DNA from: JANWYT01 sp046719465
Lineage (GTDB): Bacteria; Chloroflexota; Anaerolineae; Aggregatilineales; Phototrophicaceae
Reading direction: 5' to 3'
Length of the DNA stretch: 25,368 nucleotides
NCBI GenBank assembly: GCA_046719465.1
Contig: JBDNCV010000049.1
Span: forward strand, 1 to 25,368
Below, piece after piece: positions 16,381 to 25,368 of this stretch (the stretch's first letter is position 1; the number at the start of each line of letters is the position of its first letter). A program made the translations under genes and the position numbers. The notes below the pieces were generated by a model. That model worked only from the letters and a program-made list of their open reading frames with translations, ran no database searches and was not told where the DNA came from.

Positions 16381-17931
16381 TCAGACCAGTTGTACCAGAT
16401 TCACCAGCCCCGTGAGCAGCGCGGGCAGGATACCCAGCGCCAGCGTCCCCGCCATCGAGGCATACACCGCAACCAGCAGGGGCTGCCCAACGGTCGGCGT
16501 ATCGACACCGTCCGCCTCAGGGCGCAGGAACATGTTCACAATCACGCGCATGTAGTAGAAGGCGCTCACAACGCTCGTCAGCACGCCGATCACCGCCAGC
16601 GCGATCAAGCCCGCCTGCACCGCGGCGTTGATGACCAAGTACTTGCCGATGAAGCCCGCCGTGAGCGGAATGCCCGTCAAGCTCAGCATGAAGATCGCCA
16701 TCGCAATCGCCAGCCACGGGCGTGTATTGAACAAGCCGTTCATGTCATCTAACATCACGCCGCTGCCGTCCTCGCGCTCCACTGCAGAAACGACCGCAAA
16801 CGCGCCCAGATTGGTGAACATATACGCCACCAGATAGATCAAGATCGACTGGGTCGCGCTGTCGCCAATACCCTCGACCAGCGGGGCCGAGCCAACGGCT
16901 GCCAGCGCCATCAGGATGTAACCGGCGTGCGCAATCGACGAGTAGGCCAGCATGCGTTTGAGGTTGCTCTGCGCAAGCGCCACGACGTTCCCCAGCACCA
17001 GCGTCAAAATCGCTACAAGTTGAAAGGCAGGCTGCCACGCAGCAGCTTCTTCGGGGCGGACGGCCAGCGCCGCCAAGCCCACCACCATGATCCGCAGCAG
17101 CGAAGCAAAACCGCCCACTTTGGCCGCCACGCTCATGAAGCCTGTGACCGGCGTCGGTGAGCCTTCGTAGACATCCGGCGTCCACATGTGGAACGGAACC
17201 GCCGCCACCTTGAAGCCCAAGCCCACCAAGATGAGCGCCGCGCCCAGCAGCAGCAGCGTCCCCGCCGTGCCGAAGTCGCCCGCTGCGATCAGACCCTGCA
17301 CCGCCGCTGCGACCGCGTTCAAGTTGGTCGTGCCGGTCGCGCCGTAGACCAGCGCCGCCCCATAGACGAAGAACGCGCTGGAGAACGCCCCCAGAATGAA
17401 GTACTTGATGCCGCTTTCCTGCGACTTGGACGAGACTTCATCGGTGGGGGTGCCGTCGGTCGTGCGGAAGGCCGCCAGAACGTACAGCGGGATGCTCAGC
17501 AGCTCCAGCGCGATGAAGATCAACAGCAGGTCGTTCGCCCCTGCCATGAACATCACGCCTGCTGTGCTGAGCAGCAGCAGCGTGTAGTACTCAGGGTGGT
17601 TGATCTGCGTCATGCGCAGGTAGTCGGTGCTGCCGAGGATGGCGAGGAAAGCCGTCGCCAGCACGATCAAGTTGATCATGTTGGTGAAAGCATCCCCGCG
17701 ATACATCCCGCCGAAGGCCTCGACATCGGCTGGGTTGAACGTGAACAGCGTCATGATGAAGCTGGCGCTGATGAGCGACAGCGATGCAATCGGAACCCAG
17801 TGTCTGCGCTCCTGAGGGGCGAACAGCCCGATCAAGAGCACGATCATCGAGCCGAACATCAACGTCAGGGCAGGCAGCGCCACCCCGAGGTTGAGCTGGC
17901 CGAGGAAATCAAGCGTCGGTGCAGTGTACAT
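16381..17931 (-). CDS. nuoN: NADH-quinone oxidoreductase subunit N
   Basis: A 516-residue antiporter-like subunit of the complex I membrane arm, one of three proton-pumping modules. The key charged residues are in place: E143 in ALELLSIPLY (helix 5), K241 in LGFKVAAVPFHMW (helix 7) and K271 in SVAAKVGG (helix 8). The motif VPFHMWTPDVYEGSPTPVT is diagnostic for NuoN. It has about 14 helices and normal length. AGGAGCGG precedes the ATG by a few bases. It is the last gene of the operon, eight bases after nuoM, and is followed by the terminator. Confidence 0.97.
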   Translation of the reverse strand: MYTAPTLDFLGQLNLGVALPALTLMFGSMIVLLIGLFAPQERRHWVPIASLSLISASFIMTLFTFNPADVEAFGGMYRGDAFTNMINLIVLATAFLAILGSTDYLRMTQINHPEYYTLLLLSTAGVMFMAGANDLLLIFIALELLSIPLYVLAAFRTTDGTPTDEVSSKSQESGIKYFILGAFSSAFFVYGAALVYGATGTTNLNAVAAAVQGLIAAGDFGTAGTLLLLGAALILVGLGFKVAAVPFHMWTPDVYEGSPTPVTGFMSVAAKVGGFASLLRIMVVGLAALAVRPEEAAAWQPAFQLVAILTLVLGNVVALAQSNLKRMLAYSSIAHAGYILMALAAVGSAPLVEGIGDSATQSILIYLVAYMFTNLGAFAVVSAVEREDGSGVMLDDMNGLFNTRPWLAIAMAIFMLSLTGIPLTAGFIGKYLVINAAVQAGLIALAVIGVLTSVVSAFYYMRVIVNMFLRPEADGVDTPTVGQPLLVAVYASMAGTLALGILPALLTGLVNLVQLV

Positions 17932-17939
17932 AGCCGCTC

Positions 17940-19628
17940 CTAATTGTTGACCTCAGCCGCGCCAGCCGCGCCGCCCGTCACCGCCGAAGCCTCCTCCAAG
18001 GTGGGCATGTCCCCTTGTACCACCACTGGGCCGTTGCTAGCTTCGATCTGCTGCACCAGTTGGTTAGTCGCCGCGTCCATCACACGGAAGAACGGGTTCG
18101 GCTGCAAGCCGATATAGAAGGCCGCGACCACGATCGGCACAAGCGCAGCAATCTCGCTCCACTTGAGGTTCAAGCTGAAGCCAGCCTCGCCGTGGCCGTG
18201 GTCGCTGTGGTCACCGTGGCCGTCGTGGGCAGGCGCTTTGAACTCGCCCATAAACACGCGCTGGAACATGTAGAGGATGTAGACCGCAGCCATGATCACG
18301 CCCAGCGTGCCGAACAGCGTGAAGAAAAAGCCCAGATAGCTGCTGCCCAGCGCGCCCAGCAGGATCGTAAACTCGCCGATGAAGCCGTTCAAGCCCGGCA
18401 AGCCCATGCTCGACAGCGCGATCACCAGCGATGTGCCGCCGAAGATCGGCGCAATCTTCCAGATGCCGCCGTAGGCCGCCATGTCCTTCGTGTGGTAGCG
18501 TTCGTACAGGATACCCACGATCAAGAACAACCCGCCCGTGCTGATGCCGTGGTTGACCATCTGGAGCGTCGCGCCCTGAATGCCCTGCGCGTTGAGCGCG
18601 AAGATGCCCAACACCACAAACCCCAAGTGGCTAACCGAGGAATATGCAACGAGCTTTTTCACGTCAGTCTGCGCATAGCTGACCCACGCGCCGTAGATGA
18701 TGCCGATCACCGCCAGCACACCGATCACCGGCGCAAACTCGATGCTCTCACGCGGGAACATGCCGAGGTTGAAGCGCACCAAGCCATACGTGCCCAGCTT
18801 GAGCAGCACACCCGCCAGAATGACCGAGCCAGCCGTCGGCGCTTGCACGTGCGCATCCGGCAGCCAGCTGTGGAACGGCCACACCGGCACTTTGATCGCA
18901 AACGCGATGAAGAAGCCGAAGAACAGCAGCGGCCCCGTCACCACTGCCGAGCTGGCCACACCCGGGATCGCCCACGTCCAATCCGGCGCGGTCACCTTGG
19001 CGATGATGTCCGGCAAGACGAACGTCCCCGCCGCATTGCCTACGTACAAGATAGCGATCAGCATCAAGATCGAGCCAGCCATCGTGTAGAGGAAGAACTT
19101 GATCGCCGCGTAGACGCGCTGCTCGCCGCCCCAAATGCCCACCAAGAAGTACATCGGGACGAGCGTCACCTCCCAGAAGATGTAGAAGATGATCAAGTCT
19201 TGGATCACAAAGACGCCGATCATCGCCCATTGCAGCAGCAGCAAGAACAGGTAGTAGAGCTTCTCGCGCCCGCGTTCCTCAAAGATGTTGCTGCCGAACG
19301 AGAACAGCACGGCAATCGGCATGATGAAGCCCGTCAGCAGCACCAGCAGCATGCTCAAGCCGTCCACGCCGACCATATAGTCGGAGACGATAGCGTTGCC
19401 GCCGAGCGAGATGTTTAACCAGTTGAAGCGGTGCACCATCTGCAAGCCCGGGTTGGCGCTGTCGAAGTTGGCCCACATGATGATGCAGAACAGCAGCGTC
19501 ACGATGGTCGTGCCGAAGGCTGTCCACTTGATCTGCTCCTTCTGCGCCTGTGGGATGAACAGCAGAATGGTGAAGCCGACCAGCGGCAGGAACAGCGTGA
19601 TTGTCGTCAATGAGAGACCTTCAAACAT
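17940..19628 (-). CDS. nuoM: NADH-quinone oxidoreductase subunit M
   Basis: A 562-residue antiporter-like pump subunit. E153 in FWEVTLVPMYFLVG, K246 in AFAIKVPVWPFHSWLPDAH, K277 in GVLLKLGTYG and E419 in GFIGEF mark the proton path and identify NuoM rather than NuoL or NuoN. It is somewhat longer than the E. coli protein (about 509). Between the last long helices, at 466-482, is a His/Asp/Gly loop (AHDGHGDHSDHGHGE), and the C-terminus has an extra Ala/Gly/Glu-rich tail after residue 530. GGAGA precedes the start, 16 bases after the nuoL stop. Confidence 0.97.
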   Translation of the reverse strand: MFEGLSLTTITLFLPLVGFTILLFIPQAQKEQIKWTAFGTTIVTLLFCIIMWANFDSANPGLQMVHRFNWLNISLGGNAIVSDYMVGVDGLSMLLVLLTGFIMPIAVLFSFGSNIFEERGREKLYYLFLLLLQWAMIGVFVIQDLIIFYIFWEVTLVPMYFLVGIWGGEQRVYAAIKFFLYTMAGSILMLIAILYVGNAAGTFVLPDIIAKVTAPDWTWAIPGVASSAVVTGPLLFFGFFIAFAIKVPVWPFHSWLPDAHVQAPTAGSVILAGVLLKLGTYGLVRFNLGMFPRESIEFAPVIGVLAVIGIIYGAWVSYAQTDVKKLVAYSSVSHLGFVVLGIFALNAQGIQGATLQMVNHGISTGGLFLIVGILYERYHTKDMAAYGGIWKIAPIFGGTSLVIALSSMGLPGLNGFIGEFTILLGALGSSYLGFFFTLFGTLGVIMAAVYILYMFQRVFMGEFKAPAHDGHGDHSDHGHGEAGFSLNLKWSEIAALVPIVVAAFYIGLQPNPFFRVMDAATNQLVQQIEASNGPVVVQGDMPTLEEASAVTGGAAGAAEVNN

Positions 19629-19644
19629 GTTTCTCTCTGTCTCC

Positions 19645-22089
19645 TTAGCTATTCTGGATCAAGGGCAGCAGCATCACCACGACAACCGCCACCACACCGA
19701 ATAAAAGTGCAACCGCATACGTGCGGACATAACCCGTTTGCAGCGTGCGCAGGCGGCTGCTGGCCGCGCGCGTCAATCGCCCCACCCCCAGCACAGCGGC
19801 GTCGATCACGTTCACATCCACGCCCTTCGCCAGCAGGTTGCCGACGTTCTTGTACCCCTTGTACAGCACCGTATCGTGGAAGTAATCGTGCAGGATGTCC
19901 CAGTCGATGCGGTACAGCCACTGCGCCAGCCGGTTGTAGGGATTCTCAAATAAGCGGAAGTAGATTTCGTCCCAGTACATGCGCGCATGCGCCAGATTCC
20001 ACACTGGGCGGCTGGACGGCATGTAGGTCAGCGGATCGCGGCGCTCGGTCGGCTCACCGCTGCCGCGCACGGCCTTGCTGCCCGCGTAGATGCTGTGCGC
20101 GAAGAAGATCGCCCCCAGCGATACCGCAGTTGCCAGCAGCGCCAGCGGGAAGTTAAAGGCAGGGAAGCCCGCCGCGGTGACACTGGGCATGAGGCTTTCG
20201 AGCAAATGGCCAAACTCATGCGGCAGGAAGATGCCGTTGACCGGTGAGGGCATGTTAATGAAGCCGCCCACCAAGCTCCCAAACGCAAGGATCACCAGCG
20301 GAATGGTCATCCACGCCACGCTCTCCGGCGCGTTGGCCGCGGCTTCGCTGCGCGGCTCGCCGAAGAACACCATCTGAATCTGCCGCCACATGTAGAAGGC
20401 GGTGAAGCCCGCCGCCACCAGCAGCATCCCCAACACGATGAAGCCAATCGGGTTGCCTTTGTCGAACCCCGCGATCCACCCCTTGACGAGGATTTCGTCC
20501 TTTGACCAGAAGCCGGAGAACGGGAACAACCCGGCCAGCGCAAAGGTCGCAAACAGGTACGTCCAGAAGGTGATCGGCATGCGCTTCCACAGGCCGCCCA
20601 TGTTGCGCATGTCCTGCGGGTCGAAGTCGTCGGCGTGCGCATGATCATCGTGGCCGTGGTCATCGTGACCGTGGCCGCTGCCATGCCCATGCGCGTGAAC
20701 GTGGTGATGCCCGTGCTCCACGCCGTGGATCACCGAGCCGCTGCCGAGGAACAAGCAGGCTTTGAAGATCGCGTGCGTCACCAAGTGGAACATAGCCGGA
20801 ATGTAGGCGTTCAGCCCAATGGCCGCCACCATGAAGCCCAACTGCGACACCGTCGAGTAGGCCAGCACGCGCTTGATATCCCACTGGCCGATGCCAATGT
20901 AGCCGCCCATCAGCGCTGTGGCCGCGCCGATGATCGCAATCAACGCCGAGGCCTCCGGCGCGTAGTCCAAGAACACGTTGGAGCGGATCAGCAGGAACAC
21001 GCCCGCCGTCACCATCGTTGCAGCGTGCATCAACGCCGAGACCGGTGTCGGGCCGGCCATCGCGTCTGGCAGCCACACAAACAACGGAATCTGCGCCGAC
21101 TTGGCCGTTACGCCCAACAACATGAAGAACACAATCATGAACAGCACTTGGCCAAACTCGAAGGTGAACGGCCCGATCTCGATCATGCGGTCAGGGTGGC
21201 CAACTGGCAGCTCGCCGAGGCGGATCGTCTGGCCGAACACGCCGAGCTGCGAGGTCTCAAACAAGCTGTTGTCGATCTGCTCCAGCGCGGGCCGTGCGTG
21301 GCCATACCCCCCCTCCGCCGCGCCGTGCGCATCGTCGCCGCCGTGTGCGGCCTCAGTTTCGCCGCCGTGCGCTTCGGCTGGTTCGCCGCCGTACTTGCTC
21401 GCGTAGCCGTGCACCTGCTTGGCGAAGGCCACGTTGGCCACCTCGCCAGAACGATAGTAGTCGAACGTGCCGAACGTCCAGAAGATCAAGAACATGCTGA
21501 TGACGAGGCCGAAGTCGCCAATGCGGTTGACGATCACTGCCTTGCGCGCTGCGTTTGAGTTGCGCCAGCCAACCCCATGCTTCTTGTCCCACCAGAAGCC
21601 GATGAGCAAGAACGAGCACAAGCCGACGCCTTCCCAGCCGACGAACATCATCACGTAGTTGTTGGCCGTGACGAGCACCAGCATGAACACGAGGAACATG
21701 TTCAGGAACACGAAGAAGCGGCTGAACTTGGGGTCGCCGTGCATGTAGCCGTAGGCGTAGATGTGGATCAGCGAGCCGATGCCCGTCACCACCAACATCA
21801 TCGACGCCGAGAGCGCGTCCACGCGGAACTGCCACGGGATATTTAGGCCAATGGATTCAATCGCAATCCAACCATCCAGCAGCGGCGGATCCACCAGCAC
21901 GCCGCCGCCGTGGCTGCCATTCACGTAGCTGAAGATCACCAGCGACACGATAAACGACAGCACAGACGCGCCGATGCCGATATACCCGCTGAGCTTTTCG
22001 CCCATCTTCGCGCCCAACCACATGTTGATGAACGCGCCGATGGCGGGGAGCAGGATGGTCAGGGGGATTAGTTGTGCGTAGGCTTCCAT
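19645..22089 (-). CDS. nuoL: NADH-quinone oxidoreductase subunit L, enlarged
   Basis: The distal proton-pumping subunit of complex I. Diagnostic motifs are FVGWEGVGLCSFLLIGFW (E153), LGVTAKSAQIPLFVWLPDAM (K330), GPTPVSALMHAATMVTAG and GFWSKDEIL (K530). The C-terminal part has the lateral-helix region and final helix expected of NuoL. At 814 residues it is about 200 longer than the E. coli protein. Part of the excess is a Gly/Ala/Glu/His-rich loop at about 227-300, and part is a loop at 455-488 with 14 His among Asp and Gly (GHHHVHAHGHGSGHGHDDHG). Both lie between helices, so the core looks intact. It starts 11 bases after nuoK. Confidence 0.97.
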   Translation of the reverse strand: MEAYAQLIPLTILLPAIGAFINMWLGAKMGEKLSGYIGIGASVLSFIVSLVIFSYVNGSHGGGVLVDPPLLDGWIAIESIGLNIPWQFRVDALSASMMLVVTGIGSLIHIYAYGYMHGDPKFSRFFVFLNMFLVFMLVLVTANNYVMMFVGWEGVGLCSFLLIGFWWDKKHGVGWRNSNAARKAVIVNRIGDFGLVISMFLIFWTFGTFDYYRSGEVANVAFAKQVHGYASKYGGEPAEAHGGETEAAHGGDDAHGAAEGGYGHARPALEQIDNSLFETSQLGVFGQTIRLGELPVGHPDRMIEIGPFTFEFGQVLFMIVFFMLLGVTAKSAQIPLFVWLPDAMAGPTPVSALMHAATMVTAGVFLLIRSNVFLDYAPEASALIAIIGAATALMGGYIGIGQWDIKRVLAYSTVSQLGFMVAAIGLNAYIPAMFHLVTHAIFKACLFLGSGSVIHGVEHGHHHVHAHGHGSGHGHDDHGHDDHAHADDFDPQDMRNMGGLWKRMPITFWTYLFATFALAGLFPFSGFWSKDEILVKGWIAGFDKGNPIGFIVLGMLLVAAGFTAFYMWRQIQMVFFGEPRSEAAANAPESVAWMTIPLVILAFGSLVGGFINMPSPVNGIFLPHEFGHLLESLMPSVTAAGFPAFNFPLALLATAVSLGAIFFAHSIYAGSKAVRGSGEPTERRDPLTYMPSSRPVWNLAHARMYWDEIYFRLFENPYNRLAQWLYRIDWDILHDYFHDTVLYKGYKNVGNLLAKGVDVNVIDAAVLGVGRLTRAASSRLRTLQTGYVRTYAVALLFGVVAVVVVMLLPLIQNS

Positions 22090-22100
22090 AAATCCGCCCC

Positions 22101-22412
22101 TTACCCTTCCATTTGATGCAGAGCGTCAATATTTGTGCTGTTGCGATTGCGGAAGATGGCCACAATCAACGCCAGCCCCACCGCGACCTCTGCCGCCGCG
22201 ACGGTCATCACAAAAAACACGAACACCTGCCCTTCCATGTCCATCCACTGTCGGGCGAAGGCCACAAACGCCAAATTCGCCGCGTTGAGCATCATCTCCA
22301 CGCTCATGAAGACGATGATCGCGTTCTTCCGCAGCATCACGCCCATCGCCCCCAACACGAACAAGATCATGCTGAGGACGATAAACGCTTCTGTCGGCAC
22401 TGAAAAAGTCAT
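22101..22412 (-). CDS. nuoK: NADH-quinone oxidoreductase subunit K
   Basis: A 103-residue, three-helix membrane subunit of complex I lying between NuoJ and NuoN in the complex. The two buried glutamates needed for proton transfer are seen as E39 in FMSVEMMLNAANL and E75 in TVAAAEVAVGLAL, matching E36 and E72 of E. coli. Length is normal. AAGGAGAAGC gives a strong ribosome site before the ATG. It sits 26 bases after nuoJ and 11 before nuoL. Confidence 0.98.
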   Translation of the reverse strand: MTFSVPTEAFIVLSMILFVLGAMGVMLRKNAIIVFMSVEMMLNAANLAFVAFARQWMDMEGQVFVFFVMTVAAAEVAVGLALIVAIFRNRNSTNIDALHQMEG

Positions 22413-22438
22413 GCACGCTTCTCCTTGAGTGGGTCGTC

Positions 22439-23818
<1,380 letters not shown>

Positions 23819-23868
23819 CCGCGAACCCCACTTCGTTACTTGAATGAAACGGCGTGAGTTTAACACAG

Positions 23869-23900
23869 GACGCGCCAGAGTTCCATGACTCCGGCGCGTC
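23869..23900 (-). other. Hairpin in the nuoI-nuoJ gap (8 bp plus 4 bp)
   Basis: GACGCGCC (23869-23876) pairs perfectly with GGCGCGTC (23893-23900). After one mismatch, GAGT/ACTC adds four pairs around a 6-base loop. On the nuo strand no run of T follows, so it is not a classic terminator; an mRNA processing or stability element is more likely. Confidence 0.55.
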
Positions 23901-23940
23901 TGCGGCACAGCCGACGCCGACCTGCACCGCAGGGCAAGAG

Positions 23941-23969
23941 AAGGGGCGAACCTTGTCAGGCGCGCCCTT
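23941..23969 (-). other. Hairpin just after the nuoI stop
   Basis: AAGGG(G)CG (23941-23948) pairs with CGCCCTT, with small bulges, and CCT/AGG (23951-23953, 23958-23960) closes a 4-base loop. It begins five bases past the nuoI stop. On the nuo strand it is followed by CTCTTG, too weak a T tract for efficient termination; partial attenuation is possible. Confidence 0.4.
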
Positions 23970-23974
23970 TGTCG

Positions 23975-24469
23975 TTACTTCGGATCCGGCATGTCAGGGA
24001 TCGACCGCGTGTAAACGCCCGGCTCTACCTTCTGCGGGGTGGGCTTGCCCCCCGGCGGCACGGGGTCGATGAGCATTTCCTTAGTGAAGATCGAATCGCG
24101 GCGATCTGTAAAGCTCAATTGATGCTCGTGGCCCATCTCGATGGCCTGCGTCGGGCAGGCGTCTTCGCAGTAGCCGCAGTAAATGCAGCGCAGCATGTTG
24201 ATCTCATACGTCTTGGCGTAGCGCTCGCCCGGGCTGTAGCGCTGCTCATCGGTGTTTTCTGCCGCCTCCACCCAGATGGCGTCTGCCGGGCAGGCCGCCG
24301 CGCACAGCGCGCAGCCGATGCACTTCTCCAGCCCGTTCTCATAACGGCGCAGGTGATGCCGCCCCTTGTAGCGCTCCTTAAAGACCGCCATTTGCTCGGG
24401 GTATTGCAGCGTGACTGGTTCCTCCAGCAGGTGCTTAAACGTGGTGCGGAACCCGCGAATGATGTTCAT
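23975..24469 (-). CDS. nuoI: NADH-quinone oxidoreductase subunit I (two 4Fe-4S clusters)
   Basis: A 164-residue ferredoxin-like subunit that carries electrons through clusters N6a and N6b towards N2 in the peripheral arm. Two complete cluster motifs are visible: C50, C53, C56, C60 (CIGCALCAAACP) and C95, C98, C101, C105 (CIYCGYCEDACP). The N-terminal amphipathic part (MNIIRGFRTTFKHLL) docks on the membrane arm. Length is normal. GGAGAGGAGG lies upstream of the ATG. It starts 33 bases after nuoH. Confidence 0.98.
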   Translation of the reverse strand: MNIIRGFRTTFKHLLEEPVTLQYPEQMAVFKERYKGRHHLRRYENGLEKCIGCALCAAACPADAIWVEAAENTDEQRYSPGERYAKTYEINMLRCIYCGYCEDACPTQAIEMGHEHQLSFTDRRDSIFTKEMLIDPVPPGGKPTPQKVEPGVYTRSIPDMPDPK

Positions 24470-24502
24470 GCTTGCTCTGTCCTCCTCTCCGTGTGAGGCG
24501 GC

Positions 24503-25368
24503 TTAATCGCCGCCGCTGGTTTCCTTAGGCACGATGGCCGTTTCATCCGACTTGGCGGGCTGCCCTGCCTTTTCGACAGCCTCCAAACCGCGGATCAGCC
24601 CCTCGACCAACACAAACGGGATGGCGATAAAGCCACCCAGCACGTTGAGCGCGGTCCAAACCGCGCCGCGGCGCTCGCCGGTCACGATAGGATCGTTGGC
24701 AAGGTCGGCTTCTTCGGCGCGGGTCTTGGCCTCTTCAGGGTCGCGCAGGAAGTAGAAGCCCCCGGCTACCACCACCACAAAGAAGATCCCCGACACAACC
24801 GTGTAGACGAACGGGCTGCCCGATGCATCGCCGATCACCGTGGCAATCGCCGTCCATGTGACAGCCAACAGCGCCAGCGGCAGCAGCACCTTCCAACCCA
24901 GCGCCATCAGCCGGTCATAGCGCACGCGCGGCAGCGTCGCGCGCGCCCAGATGAAGAAGATCAAGAACAGCACGACCTTCCCGATCAAGAAGATCGGCCC
25001 CAAGATCGGCGCTTGATCGACCAAGATGAAGTGATACCCGCCGAAGTACATGGTGGCCACGATCACGCCCACCGCGATCATGCCGATGTACTCCGCCATC
25101 ATGAACATGGCAAACTTCATGCCGCTGTATTCGGTCATGAAGCCTGCGGTCAGCTCTTGCTCGGCCTCTACAAGGTCGAAGGGGGCGCGGCTGACCTCTG
25201 CGAACAGGGTGAGGATCAAGATGCCCGCCGCTAGCGGGTTCTGGAACACGAACCACTGATGGATGTACTTCTGGGCTTCGATGATCGCGCCCAAGCTCAT
25301 GCTGCCCACAATCATCACTGGCACAGCCATCGCCAAGCCGAGGCTCAACTCATAGCTGATCATCTGCG
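24503..25368 (-). CDS. nuoH: NADH-quinone oxidoreductase subunit H, N-terminus outside window, extended C-terminus
   Basis: The frame runs off the right edge of the window. The first visible residues (QMISYELSLGLA) match an internal NuoH segment (AAQMISYE), so the Met at 25363 is not the start. The quinone-site loop is clear: RAPFDLVEAEQELTAGF followed by TEYSGMKF, and LPRVRYDRLMALGWK marks the last usual helix. E. coli NuoH ends about 35 residues after its RYDQ motif. Here the chain goes on for roughly 100 more with an extra hydrophobic helix (FVYTVVSGIFFVVVVAGGFY), a charged stretch rich in Glu/Ala, and a second hydrophobic stretch before an acidic tail. NuoH couples quinone reduction to proton pumping. 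Confidence 0.96.
   Translation of the reverse strand, partial: QMISYELSLGLAMAVPVMIVGSMSLGAIIEAQKYIHQWFVFQNPLAAGILILTLFAEVSRAPFDLVEAEQELTAGFMTEYSGMKFAMFMMAEYIGMIAVGVIVATMYFGGYHFILVDQAPILGPIFLIGKVVLFLIFFIWARATLPRVRYDRLMALGWKVLLPLALLAVTWTAIATVIGDASGSPFVYTVVSGIFFVVVVAGGFYFLRDPEEAKTRAEEADLANDPIVTGERRGAVWTALNVLGGFIAIPFVLVEGLIRGLEAVEKAGQPAKSDETAIVPKETSGGD

Noticed and set aside
18015..19418. 467-residue plus-strand open frame opposite nuoM
   Set aside because: Low-complexity Arg/His/Gln product, antisense of a conserved subunit.
20635..20730. Possible short tandem repeat or CRISPR-like array
   Set aside because: The periodicity comes from His/Gly/Asp codons inside the nuoL frame; there are no equal repeats with unique spacers.

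Overview
The window is GC-rich bacterial chromosome, densely coding, with no phage, transposon, CRISPR, rRNA or confident tRNA. The gene content suggests an aerobic or facultative member of the Chloroflexota: a classic nuoH-N respiratory complex I cluster with His-rich loops, an exported SH3b/beta-propeller protein, and GT-C membrane glycosyltransferases. That placement is an inference from gene content and style, not a measured result.

Left part (1-4251): the 3' part of a PucR/CdaR-type regulator on the + strand converges on an exported SH3b/beta-propeller protein, sharing a 4-base CTAG stop overlap. Beyond it lies a zinc alcohol dehydrogenase, also on the - strand. From about 4300 the + strand carries a small thermonuclease-family lipoprotein, an FAD-dependent amine oxidase/carotenoid-desaturase-like enzyme overlapping it by 20 bases, a GT39-like membrane glycosyltransferase, and mfd, the transcription-repair coupling factor. 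mfd has a good -10 box of its own.

Middle part (11395-16304): a - strand MarR regulator lies directly upstream of a YbaK-type aminoacyl-tRNA deacylase. The deacylase converges on mfd with the same CTAG stop overlap. An AT-rich gap with a perfect palindrome lies upstream of marR. Next come a DUF2142-like membrane glycosyltransferase and two tandem paralogous EamA transporters coupled by an ATGA overlap. The 189-base gap between the glycosyltransferase and the transporters can fold into nested helices.

Right part (16319-25368): a - strand nuoHIJKLMN operon, with nuoH cut by the window edge, ends in a clear intrinsic terminator just after nuoN. The genes are a few to about 30 bases apart, except for a 156-base nuoI-nuoJ gap holding two hairpins.

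The most striking feature is nuoJ. The five-helix membrane subunit is intact, but about 250 residues resembling DUF4397 beta domains sit between its fourth and fifth helices, predicted to be outside the cytoplasm. NuoL (814 residues) and NuoM carry His/Asp/Gly-rich loops and NuoH has a long C-terminal extension. Together these point to a complex I with lineage-specific additions on its membrane arm.
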